62,000 nt of DNA, taken from NCBI RefSeq assembly GCF_963678635.1, contig NC_087070.1, positions 34,537,109 to 34,599,108 on the forward strand, given 5' to 3'. This document shows positions 1 through 7,673 of this stretch, piece by piece. The notes under the pieces are model-generated. The model was not told the DNA's origin and did no database searches. It saw only the letters and a list, made by a program, of their open reading frames with translations. A program made the position numbers and the translations under genes. The DNA is from Symsagittifera roscoffensis (taxonomy: Eukaryota; Xenacoelomorpha; Acoela; Convolutidae). Position 1 is the stretch's first letter; every line of letters begins with the position of its first letter.

Positions 1-540
1 ATTCGTTTTTTGTTAACGACTAATTTATGCGCGCTTTTATTTTTTTTATGTGATATTGAAACAGTAACTCGAGATATTATTATGTGGCGGGTTACCCCGA
101 AACTAAAATGAATCTAACTGAAATGATCGCATCAATCCTTATAATATCTCACTTTGAGTAAATATTGAACTACTTTTAGTTGAGTTTCGTGGTTAAGCAA
201 ACACTTAAAAACAAATATTTTTAATAATTTCTTACAAGAATAAATTGAGGCAATTTACAGGCAGTCGAAACAATCAGGACTTTGCCCTGACATAGAGAAA
301 TCTCGCTATGACTAATTATTTTTCGAGCTCTCCCAAAGCACGGTTTTGTCCCTATTTTGGCCAAATTTTTAGCGCCGCAGGCAAATTTTTGAAAAAACAG
401 GTCAAAAAAGGCGTTTTTAGGCACTTTTTGAAAATTTTTGACGAAAAAAATCGCGTTTTTTTGGCGCGCGCTCCCCCTCAAAGCTAGTATATATTGGCGC
501 CAAAGGCGCCTTTAGAAAAATTTTAGGGTGGGTCGGCAAA
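1..540. other. Non-coding flank left of the Gypsy element
   Basis: No supported gene. Positions 259-300 resemble the hairpin end of the dispersed Helentron-like repeat seen elsewhere in the window (an AGTCG-like block followed by a CAGG...CCTG stem), but strongly diverged. At 496-510 two GGCGCC blocks separated by AAA can fold back, and 502-513 is a perfect 12 bp palindrome. The minus-strand ORF at 221-481 is Lys/Phe-rich translation of A/T runs and is not called. Confidence 0.5.
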
Positions 541-699
541 AAATCCATTAAACTTAAAAGCAGTAAAAAACCTTTTGTCTAAGATAGGTTTATTCAGGGT
601 CAGTTCAGATCCTACAAACGTATATCTAGACTTATTCCTATTTAATTAAACTATTCGATTTTACCAAGTTTTGTTTATCTCAGAGTTCGGTAAATGTCA
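541..699 (+). repeat. 5' LTR remnant (3' portion only)
   Basis: Starting at the CCATTAAA near 544, the sequence matches the last part of the 3' LTR (about 7528-7673) with scattered differences, through the shared CTATTCGATTTTACCAAGTT block to the terminal AAATGTCA. Similarity stops abruptly left of about 541 and right of 699. The expected first part of the LTR, including its TATA-like box, is absent. Confidence 0.75.
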
Positions 700-1862
700 T
701 GGCGCAGCCAGCAGTTCCTATTTCGGATGACACGACGGACCTCGCTGGATTACCTCCATTCTGGACGAAGCCATCACTTTCCCCACCGTACGGATGGGAT
801 AGCTGGTTCGGGCAATTCAGCCTAGCATTAGGCATAAAGGACAATTTCAATGTTTCGGATATAGTTGTTGAGCCCGGAGATGTCCATGATGACCCTCCTC
901 CTAGACCGGAGTCTCGGTCAGATCCGGAAACTCAGCAAGAATGGGACGATCGCCTTCGGAGAGATACTGCAGCACGACTTCGGGTGGATGAAGCAAATGC
1001 AGAGAGAAGGAAGAAGGGTCCGCGTATAGGAATGAATTGGTTCTTTCACGAAGCCGAAGCAAGAGCGAGATCTAGACTGTCTTTCGCCTTAGGGAATGCG
1101 GGCAGAAAGAAATTGGTTCAAGCATTCCCACACGCGGATCTCAACCAGCTTCCGTTTAGAGAATTTGTTCAAAATTGTGTGTACACTTTCAAGGTGGAAG
1201 TCAATGTCACCATGGAACGCATTAAGCTCTACAATTCGTGGTACATGGAGGCAAACGAGTCATTTTTGTCATTTCATTCAAGATTATCGGCTCAGGCGGC
1301 GTGCTGTAACTGGATGGAGCCAGAAGAACGCAGTGTGGTAAGAGATTTCTTTATCGGACGTATCCGTGACCCAGATGTGCAAAGTACTCTAATTCGAAAA
1401 AATCCCGATGCAGATGGAACCTTGAAATTAGAATTGGAGAAAGGTACATCCACAACGATGGAGTTTCAGGAGATCTTACCTCATAATAAGAACAATACTT
1501 CTTCGTTCAGCTTGCCTAAAATCAAACAGGAACCGGCATTCTCCGTACAATCACGTCGGGGTGGTGGTCAATCTTCTTCCCGCAAACCAAACGTATCGGA
1601 CAAGAAAGGACAGAGTTCATCACAATCATGTTATTTTTGTGGTAACACGTATTCTCCGGATCATCGGAAAATTTGTCCGGCACGTGACGTCGACGAATGT
1701 CGTACATGCAAGAAAAAAGGACATTTTGCAAAAGTGTGTAATTCTAGACGAAGAATTAATCGCGTAGAAGAGGAGGAAGTGCAGTCAAACCTCGAGACGG
1801 AAATCGATAATATCGTACTTGATCAGGATGACGACAGCGAACCAGAATATTGGGTTCCTTAG
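699..1862 (+). CDS. gag: Gag polyprotein of the Gypsy element (387 aa)
   Basis: This is the structural protein that packages element RNA into cytoplasmic particles. The first ~250 residues are a capsid-like region without clear motifs, followed by a Lys/Arg/Ser-rich linker at about 265-310. Two zinc knuckles follow. The first is atypical (C311, C314, H322, C326; CX2CX7HX3C). The second is canonical (C334, C337, H342, C347; CX2CX4HX4C). An acidic tail ends the protein. The ATG at 699 is the first one after the LTR and overlaps the primer binding site. The frame is open throughout, unlike pol. The downstream protease frame overlaps the 3' end and is offset by one base, which suggests +1 (or -2) frameshifting, although a decayed junction would look the same. 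Confidence 0.85.
   Translation: MAQPAVPISDDTTDLAGLPPFWTKPSLSPPYGWDSWFGQFSLALGIKDNFNVSDIVVEPGDVHDDPPPRPESRSDPETQQEWDDRLRRDTAARLRVDEANAERRKKGPRIGMNWFFHEAEARARSRLSFALGNAGRKKLVQAFPHADLNQLPFREFVQNCVYTFKVEVNVTMERIKLYNSWYMEANESFLSFHSRLSAQAACCNWMEPEERSVVRDFFIGRIRDPDVQSTLIRKNPDADGTLKLELEKGTSTTMEFQEILPHNKNNTSSFSLPKIKQEPAFSVQSRRGGGQSSSRKPNVSDKKGQSSSQSCYFCGNTYSPDHRKICPARDVDECRTCKKKGHFAKVCNSRRRINRVEEEEVQSNLETEIDNIVLDQDDDSEPEYWVP
700..717 (+). promoter_or_regulatory. Putative tRNA primer binding site
   Basis: The LTR ends in CA at 698-699 and is followed at once by TGGCGCAGCCAGC. TGG complements a tRNA CCA tail, and TGGCGCAG-type sites are known from other Gypsy elements. The site lies inside the first codons of gag: the TG of the ATG at 699-701 are its first two bases. 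The primer tRNA is not identified. Confidence 0.55.
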
Positions 1863-2223
1863 TATCACTCAACGACGTATACGTCATATTATTCAGATCT
1901 GTAGTTTGGAATTGCTTAAGTCTAACCGTGGTACACCCCGTAACTTGAGTGTGATGTTACGTTCATATGGAAAGTCATTATATTCTACGGTTGACACTGG
2001 AAGTCCGGTGTCTTTCTTGAATAAAAGGACTGCGGATTTGTTACTCCAACAAAATCCAACATCACGATTCATTAGTGCACATAATATAAATGACAATATT
2101 TCGTATGTGGACTATAACAAGAATTCTATCAAACTTTTTGGAAGTCTGACAATTCCAGTTTCTTCGGGGGGATGGAAAAATGATAATGCTACATTTCTAG
2201 TTTCCGAAAACAAAACTAGTTGA
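1819..2223 (+). pseudogene. pol: Gypsy pol fragment: aspartic protease
   Basis: This frame contains a retroviral-type aspartic protease active-site motif, V-D-T-G-S-P (Asp codon at 1993), about 59 residues in, with a hydrophobic stretch after it. This enzyme normally cleaves the Gag-Pol polyprotein. The frame overlaps the end of gag by about 44 bases and ends at a TGA at 2221-2223, after which pol resumes in another frame. No ATG is needed if the protein is made by frameshifting. The flap and C-terminal half are not clearly recognisable. Confidence 0.7.
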
Positions 2224-2245
2224 TTGTTGGGATCTTCAAGGGTCT

Positions 2246-3353
2246 TTGGGCATAGATACTGTTCAACGAAACCCACCACAAGTGAAGACAGTACGAAATG
2301 TGGTGGAAAACTCAACCTCAGAACTGATTAAGTCCCACTTTGTCAAGAAGTTCCCGTTGTTGTTCACTCGGCTAGGTAGATCTAAATCTCATCAAGTTCA
2401 TACTACTTTCATGGAACCGTTGATTCCCAGACAAATCAAAAGACGAAAGGTACCAATACATATCCAGGATCGTGTCACTGAAGAGTTAAAGTCATTAGCC
2501 AGAGATGGCCATATCACAAAACTGGATAAATGCACCACGGATCATTTCAATAATCCTATTGTGATAACAGCTAAGAAAGACGGGTCGATTAAACTCGCTA
2601 TGGATGCTAAACCTCTTAACGCTCAAATTTGGAAAAATAAATATCAAATGCCAAAAATCCAAGAACTAATCGATTCGGCAGCTCAAATAATAACTAGTGA
2701 TGTTCCTGGCTCGGTATGGTTTACCTCTCTCGACTTGAAATATGCGTTCAGTCAACTCAAACTTTCGAAATGAACTATTAGTCATTTTAATTTTAATATC
2801 ATCTGCGGAGAATCAACAGGAACGTACAGATTTAACACCGGTTTCTATGGCCTGACGGATATGCCGTCGGAGTTTCAGAAGGCAATGGATTGTAGGCTTT
2901 CAAGGGATTCCGGGAATGATATGCTACTTGCATGACATTCTAGTGGTTTCAAGAGGAACATTGTCACAACATAGTAAAATAGTACATAAAGTTCTCACCA
3001 GACTGTATGAAGAAGGTTTGGCGTTGAAATTGTCTAAATGCGAGTTTGCGCTGGATAAGCTCGATTGGCTGGGTTTTGCGATTCATTCTTCAGGTTATGC
3101 TCCAAAGTTTTCCAAGATTGGAGCAGTTTTCCGAAATTTGAAGGCACCTAGGACGCTTAAACAACTCCGATCCTTCATGGGGACGCTCAATCATTTCCGA
3201 AAGTTCGTGCCCGGTTTACATAATCTTACGTGTGAATTTCGGGATTCTCTTAAAATTTGCAATGAGAGGAACTTTATTTGGAACGAACCGCAAGAGGCAG
3301 CTTTTCAGAAGGTTCTGGAGCTCGTTGCCGAAATTACAGACTTGTATCACTAA
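2246..3353 (+). pseudogene. pol: Gypsy pol fragment: reverse transcriptase, broken
   Basis: The N-terminal RT motifs are clear: a fingers segment with PIVITAKKDGS, then the LDLKYAFSQL block that carries the first catalytic Asp. A TGA at 2771-2773 interrupts the frame. Reading continues in the same frame through a GFYGLTDMPSEFQ-type block until a frame change near 2890-2910. The catalytic tetrad position reads Y-L-H-D (codons 2925-2936) rather than the family's Y-X-D-D, so one catalytic Asp is replaced. The thumb and connection region follows (FRKFVPG near 3200), ending at a TAA at 3351-3353. Two disrupted frames plus the active-site change make this a dead RT. Confidence 0.85.
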
Positions 3354-3757
3354 GATCCGGCAAAGAGAACGCGTGTCAAGTGTGACGCTAGCCACTCTGG
3401 TTTGGGAGTGTGTCTGGAGCAGGAGACTGATGAAGGTTTGTGGGTACCTATATCATTTGCCTCACGTTTTCTCAAAACTGCTGAACTTAATTATAGTACT
3501 AATGAATTGGAGTTGTTAGCGGTGGTCTGGGCGTGCAAGCATTTCCGCACATATCTGTTAGGCAACAAGTTTGAAATACTTACAGACCACAAAGCAATTA
3601 TTTCGGCTCTGAAAGAACACAGGGGAAATAAACCTTATCAGTCGCGTTTAATACATTGGGCAGACAGGTTTTTGCCGTTTGATTAAGACATTCGGCATGT
3701 GCCTGGTGCTACGCTTGGTATGGCAGATTATCTTTCTCGCCATCCTACTTTTACAGC
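3354..3757 (+). pseudogene. pol: Gypsy pol fragment: RNase H
   Basis: This continues the RT frame after the in-frame TAA at 3351. The RNase HI catalytic acidic residues are visible: Asp in CDASHSG (codon 3384), Glu in NELELLAVVWA (about 3500) and Asp in TDHKAI (about 3582). RNase H removes the RNA strand of the hybrid during reverse transcription. A second in-frame TAA at 3684-3686 splits the HVPGATLGMADYLSRHP segment from the domain. A run of C at about 3756 marks a further frame change. The same two TAAs occur in copy B, so they predate the tandem duplication. Confidence 0.8.
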
Positions 3758-4585
3758 CCCCCCCCTAGTTCTGTTTATGATGAGTTATTTGTTATTAAAA
3801 CCATCAAAAATTTTAGTCAAGCGTGTAATTCAATTAGGGCCGGCGCCTGGACTCCTTCGGCAGAATTTATTGATCCCACTTTTGCTTCTCATATAATTAC
3901 TGGGAACTTGAACCATAAACAAAAGCCAGATGGCATTAGTACTTCTGGTGTAGGGCCGCGGGAGGGCGCACTTTCATATTCTCTTTCTTTCGACCAATCA
4001 GAATCGTTCACTAAAATTCGTCATTTGCCGGTAGGGGGCGATGACTTTGTATCGCAATTTAATGGTGTTCGATGTAGTGGTTCCTCGCAAGAGGGCGTCG
4101 CTGGCGAGACTGGTGATTCTGACCAATCAGGTTTAAACGTGGTTTTCAGAAACCGGTTGCCAATTAAGTGGCGTTCGTTGACGGAAAGCATTAACCAATC
4201 ATGTGCGTGCGTTCAGTCAAGTTTTCAGCCGCGCGAGGGCTACGAAATTTTGACGGAAGTGCTCAGCCAATCAGAAAAAAGATGTTCTAAAAGCATCAAA
4301 CCGATAGAGGGCGATCGGACGTGTGATCACGGACACAGCCAATCAGATTTGAGATTCAATATCACGCTTCCTCAAGGCCAAAACAAGTCTTTTTCAAGTC
4401 AGTTCTGCTCATTTGTTAACTCACATTCAGTTGACCAATTATATAGTGATATGTCTTCTTCTCCGATTAACGCTTCTGCGCTTCTGGAAAATACTGCAAC
4501 CACAGAAAATCTTCTCAATTTTGAGGAAAAATTTGGTTCGGCCCCAGATGGCGGACAAACGAACAACACATCAGCCCCTCAATAG
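3758..4585 (+). pseudogene. Gypsy pol linker between RNase H and integrase
   Basis: Low-complexity Ser/Gln/Asn-rich coding-like stretch joining RNase H to integrase. In copy A the poly-C run at about 3756 is one base shorter than in copy B. The frame therefore breaks here, while in copy B 12178-13065 reads through. Within it lies a periodic array of CCAATCA and GAGGGC motifs (annotated separately). A TAG at 4583-4585 closes the frame before integrase. It is unusually long for the spacer between these domains. I recognise no domain in it. Confidence 0.6.
3958..4346 (+). promoter_or_regulatory. Alternating GAGGGCG / CCAATCAG motif array inside pol
   Basis: CCAATCA occurs at 3994, 4133, 4195, 4267 and 4339. 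GAGGGC or close variants occur at 3962, 4033, 4091, 4235 and 4307. In the last part both motifs recur every 72 bp (4195/4267/4339 and 4235/4307), roughly half a period apart. The bases match an NF-Y (CCAAT) site and the core of a CTCF-like site. All lie in one codon frame (Gln-Ser and Glu-Gly), so a protein repeat is the alternative. Copy B repeats the array at about 12438-12826. Confidence 0.45.
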
Positions 4586-4755
4586 AACAGCGATCAACCG
4601 ACCACCTCAGCTCCTCATTCGAACACCCCAGTTCCCACTTTTGTGGAAATGGCTCCGGATAACTCCGCCCTCTACTCCGCTATAACCGACTGCAGGTAGC
4701 CAATACGCGAGGCCCGAGGAATCGGCAGCGTCCTCCAAGAACTCCGTTACAGTCT

Positions 4756-5496
4756 TTGGCGGACTTTCTTGAGAAGTGCCGTCGCAGACGACTTGTGGTT
4801 CGAGCTCGCCAACGGCAACGGCCCCTTGGAGTTTGCGCAGTCAAACCAAAACGCTTTGTTTCTCAGGATAAAAGAGAAATCGTAGGCCTTCCCAGCCTAT
4901 TTGATGTTGGACTGTTAGCAGAACTGACTGACGAAGACGAGTTCCTTGGGCCTATGAAGAGGGCAATCCTGGACAACGATGTGCAGTCTTTTTCTAAACA
5001 AGGAGTGTACATTTCGCAGTTTTGGCCGATCGTGTCTGTGGTGGACAATTGCATTCTTATCGACAACAAACTGGTAACTCCTTTCAAACTTCGTTCAGCA
5101 ATCCTTACGCGTTTACACCGATCTCATCCAGGACAGCAAGCTATGATTGAGGTGGCGGAATATATATGGTGGCCATACATGAATCGTCAAATTGTCGAGA
5201 AATGTCAGGGGTGCATGGAAAGTACAAAGTTCGGTAAGAACATGAAGTCATCTCAAAGCTTTAATTCTTCGCTACCGCTCCCTCCTTTAGTTGCTCCGAA
5301 CGAGGAATTACAGCTAGACTTTGCTGGACCTTTGCAGGATGAAAAGGGAAAGAAGGTTTTCATTCTAGTCGTAGTTGATCGGTTCTCAAAATTTTCGTCC
5401 GCTTTACTTACAAAAAATACCGGTTCTAAAAAAGTCATTAAGTTTTTAGAAGCCTATATACCTATGCACGGCATATCAAAATCAATACACACATGA
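4756..5496 (+). pseudogene. pol: Gypsy integrase, truncated in the catalytic core (246 aa)
   Basis: Integrase inserts element DNA into the genome. The N-terminal HHCC zinc domain is present (H121, H124, C150, C153), with the usual W-W-P block between. The catalytic core begins with the first Asp in LDFAGPL (D188), followed by the VVVDRFS strand. The frame ends in SIHT-stop at 5496, just where the second catalytic Asp would follow. The sequence after this is not integrase but a second copy of upstream pol DNA (5507-5694). The second Asp and the catalytic Glu are therefore lost. Copy B has the identical break. Confidence 0.85.
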
Positions 5497-5506
5497 AGTC
5501 CAAAAT

Positions 5507-5694
5507 CAATATCACGCCTCCTCAAGGCCAAAACAAGTCATTTTCAAGTCAGCTCTGCTCATTTGTTAACTCACTTTTGTTGACCAATTATATAGTGATA
5601 CGTCTTCTTCTCGGATTAACGCTTCTGCGCTTCTGAAAAATACTGCAACCACAGAAAATCTTCTCAATTTTGTGGAAAATTTTGGTTCGGCCCA
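5507..5694 (+). repeat. Misplaced second copy of pol segment 4359-4545
   Basis: About 187 bp from the AATATCACGC..CTCCTCAAGGCC start to TTTGGTTCGGCCC repeats 4359-4545 with about a dozen differences. It sits exactly where the integrase core is cut. Immediately downstream, TCTCAAACGCG is doubled (5715-5740) and matches part of the tail ORF near 6487. This looks like template switching during reverse transcription. The same structure is at about 13987-14174 in copy B. Confidence 0.75.
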
Positions 5695-6352
5695 GCTACT
5701 TAGAAGAAACGCTGGGAGTTGTCTCAAACGCGTCTCAAACGCGGTCGCCATTTTAAAGTTCTGGCTTTAAAAGTGCGTTGGTTAAGGAGTTCATCCCTGA
5801 CGTGCCACTTTGATTCAAGAAAAATGTATCCGGACAGAAAATTGCTGATACCAAGCAGTACAAAGCCCTGGTTGAACTTGCTCGCGCTGCTAATCGTTGG
5901 ATTCAACTGAAGCGAAACATCAATTTGGAAACGGGACGCAGTCTAATGAGAGAATTGGGATCACGCAATACTGAGATTGCTATTGCTTTAAAAACCGACC
6001 TTAGTAAAAGTACTCTGAGGTTTTATGATCGTGTAGCAGACGCACCAAGTAGAGAACGTTCGATGAAAAGACCTTCCGGTACGAATACTTTAGAATTCTG
6101 TTGCTACATAGTCCTGACAGTGTAAAAGTTTATAGAAAATGTCTAAACAGAAATTCGGGAAAACCACTGTATAAACTGGCTAAGTTCAAAATTTTTCGGG
6201 TCACTAACAACACGTACATTACGAATACGTGAAAAGTTTAACGGAAGAATCATATCGCTTTAAAACGTAATGTTAACAAACGTGAGATTTTAGCTAAAAG
6301 ACCTTCAGCAGTAGCTCCTGAGCTGGGAGTCAGGGTTGGACAAAGGCCTCCA
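5695..6352 (+). pseudogene. Remnant of pol 3' region
   Basis: Short broken frames remain. The segment at about 5850-6080 reads as a Leu/Arg/Glu-rich helical stretch, and the segment at about 6100-6230 reads as a Lys/Tyr-rich basic stretch of the kind found in integrase C-terminal domains. Stops and frame changes separate them. I cannot match individual residues to a family with confidence. Placement between the integrase core and the tail ORF supports pol origin. Confidence 0.45.
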
Positions 6353-7180
6353 ATGAAGCTTGCGCCAAGAGGCCAGATTGTTACTCCTACGCAACGCTGT
6401 CCCATCACCATTATACCAGCTCCTCATCAACGTTCAGCAGCCCCGCCGATGGTCATTCTGTCAGACACTGACAATCAAGAATTGATGTCTCAAACGCGGT
6501 CGCCGAGGAGGTCTCCTCGTGCTATGTCCACACCTCATCAGACTTCGAAATCCTCGACAGTGCAGGGTCAGGGATCGCCGGCTATACTAGTGTCCAAGGT
6601 ACCCTCAACTCTTCAGCCATCTTCCGTGCCTTTGGATTCCACAATAGACAGTCTGGATGCCTCAAATACTTCTATGGCCACACTACCTGCTGAGGATACA
6701 TCAGCAACTCGAACTCCTTCTCTACGTTCGCGGTACGTTGTTCTGGCGCCTCCAAAACAACTGGTATCAGAGAAATCATCTCCAGACCAATTGGCAGGCC
6801 CATCGTGTTCGTCACAGCAAGTGATACCACAAACTGTTAACCCAACTTCAACCGACATAGATCCTCAAACAAAAGCAGCTCAAATTCAGCCAGTAACGCA
6901 GGATGATGTAGATTCGCAGGTTTCCTCCTCCTCGAGTACCCGGGCTCCAAAGAGAACTCGAAAAGCTCCGGCGCGTTATGGAAGTCCCGTTCGACCTTCC
7001 GTTACAGAAGTGAAAGAAAATGTGGCCACTTCACCGTCGATAGGCCACGTAGCTGGTGGTTCTCCCGTCACTCCAAAGCGAAGATTTATTAGAAGAAATA
7101 CTGAGGATTTTATCCAGCCTAGTTCTTCTTCTGCTCGACTATCTAGTATCTATCTAGTATCTAAAACTTCTAGTATCTAA
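6353..7180 (+). CDS. Ser/Thr/Pro-rich tail ORF of the Gypsy element (275 aa)
   Basis: An open 275-codon frame directly upstream of the polypurine tract and 3' LTR. It is rich in Ser, Pro, Thr and Gln, with no signal peptide, membrane segment or Cys pattern, so it is not an envelope protein. Near residues 205-220 a basic KRTRKAPARYGSP stretch resembles the low-complexity C-terminal tail of Gypsy Pol proteins. Upstream, the same frame is closed, so it may be a Pol tail cut off by decay rather than a separate gene. Copy B (14833-15660) keeps it open with two visible substitutions. Confidence 0.5.
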   Translation: MKLAPRGQIVTPTQRCPITIIPAPHQRSAAPPMVILSDTDNQELMSQTRSPRRSPRAMSTPHQTSKSSTVQGQGSPAILVSKVPSTLQPSSVPLDSTIDSLDASNTSMATLPAEDTSATRTPSLRSRYVVLAPPKQLVSEKSSPDQLAGPSCSSQQVIPQTVNPTSTDIDPQTKAAQIQPVTQDDVDSQVSSSSSTRAPKRTRKAPARYGSPVRPSVTEVKENVATSPSIGHVAGGSPVTPKRRFIRRNTEDFIQPSSSSARLSSIYLVSKTSSI

Positions 7181-7271
7181 AACTCTCTTGTTAAAAAAAC
7201 TTATATCAAAACTCCAATTGTTACTAAATTTTAAGCCATAATATTCTGGTGCTTGATTCAGTTCACTTTGT

Positions 7272-7282
7272 CGGTGGGGAAT
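7272..7282 (+). promoter_or_regulatory. Putative polypurine tract
   Basis: GGTGGGGAAT lies directly before the TGTGTTTG that opens the 3' LTR. It is the only G-rich purine run in the region and sits at the position expected for plus-strand priming. Confidence 0.5.
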
Positions 7283-7673
7283 TGTGTTTGTTTAGTTATA
7301 TATAAAATCATCTGTTATATGATTTTTTTTGGCCCCGGGGTATGTCAAGCCATACATAAACCATCGCATGTTTATTCGGTGCATTCTATGTTGCAGTCGT
7401 TGCAGTGGTGTCAAGGCCACCCACCTGTCTTACTCTGTTATTACATATGGTGCTCAACTCTTATGTTATCTGACTGTTTTCAACGTTAAGAATCAGACCA
7501 TCTATTCTTGTTACGCTAGCGAACAAAATCCATTAAAATTAAAAGCAGTAAAAAAACCTTTTTAAACCCAGGGTCAGTTTAGATCCTACAAAAGTATATC
7601 TATACTTATTCCTATTTAATTCAACTATTCGATTTTACCAAGTTTTATTAATATCAGAGTTCGTTAAATGTCA
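7283..7673 (+). repeat. 3' LTR of Gypsy copy A (about 391 bp)
   Basis: Begins TGTGTTTG after the polypurine tract and ends AAATGTCA, giving the usual TG...CA ends. A TATATATAAAA box at about 7297-7307 could drive element transcription. The last ~146 bp match the 5' remnant at 541-699. The start is inferred from TG plus the polypurine tract, because the 5' LTR lacks this part. Confidence 0.65.

Larger units (their letters stand above)
541..7673 (+). mobile_element. Degenerate Ty3/Gypsy LTR retrotransposon, copy A
   Basis: The order is partial 5' LTR, primer binding site, gag, protease, RT, RNase H, integrase, Ser/Pro-rich tail, polypurine tract and 3' LTR, which is the Ty3/Gypsy order (RNase H before integrase). 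Gag is open, but pol carries several stops and frame changes, so the element is not autonomous as it stands. The last ~158 bp of the LTR are shared between 541-699 and about 7528-7673. The first ~247 bp of the LTR have no counterpart at the left end, so the 5' LTR is truncated and the left target duplication cannot be read. Confidence 0.85.

Noticed and set aside
221-481. 86-codon minus-strand ORF as a gene
   Set aside because: Lys/Phe-rich low-complexity translation, overlapping a decayed repeat end.
1819-1862. Programmed -1 slippery heptamer at the gag-protease overlap
   Set aside because: No X-XXY-YYZ heptamer is visible in the overlap, and the frame relation is +1 (or -2). A specific shift site cannot be named.
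6353-7180. Tail ORF of the Gypsy element as an envelope gene
   Set aside because: It has no signal peptide, membrane segment, Cys pattern or furin-like site. Composition and the basic KRTRKAPARY stretch fit a Pol C-terminal tail better.
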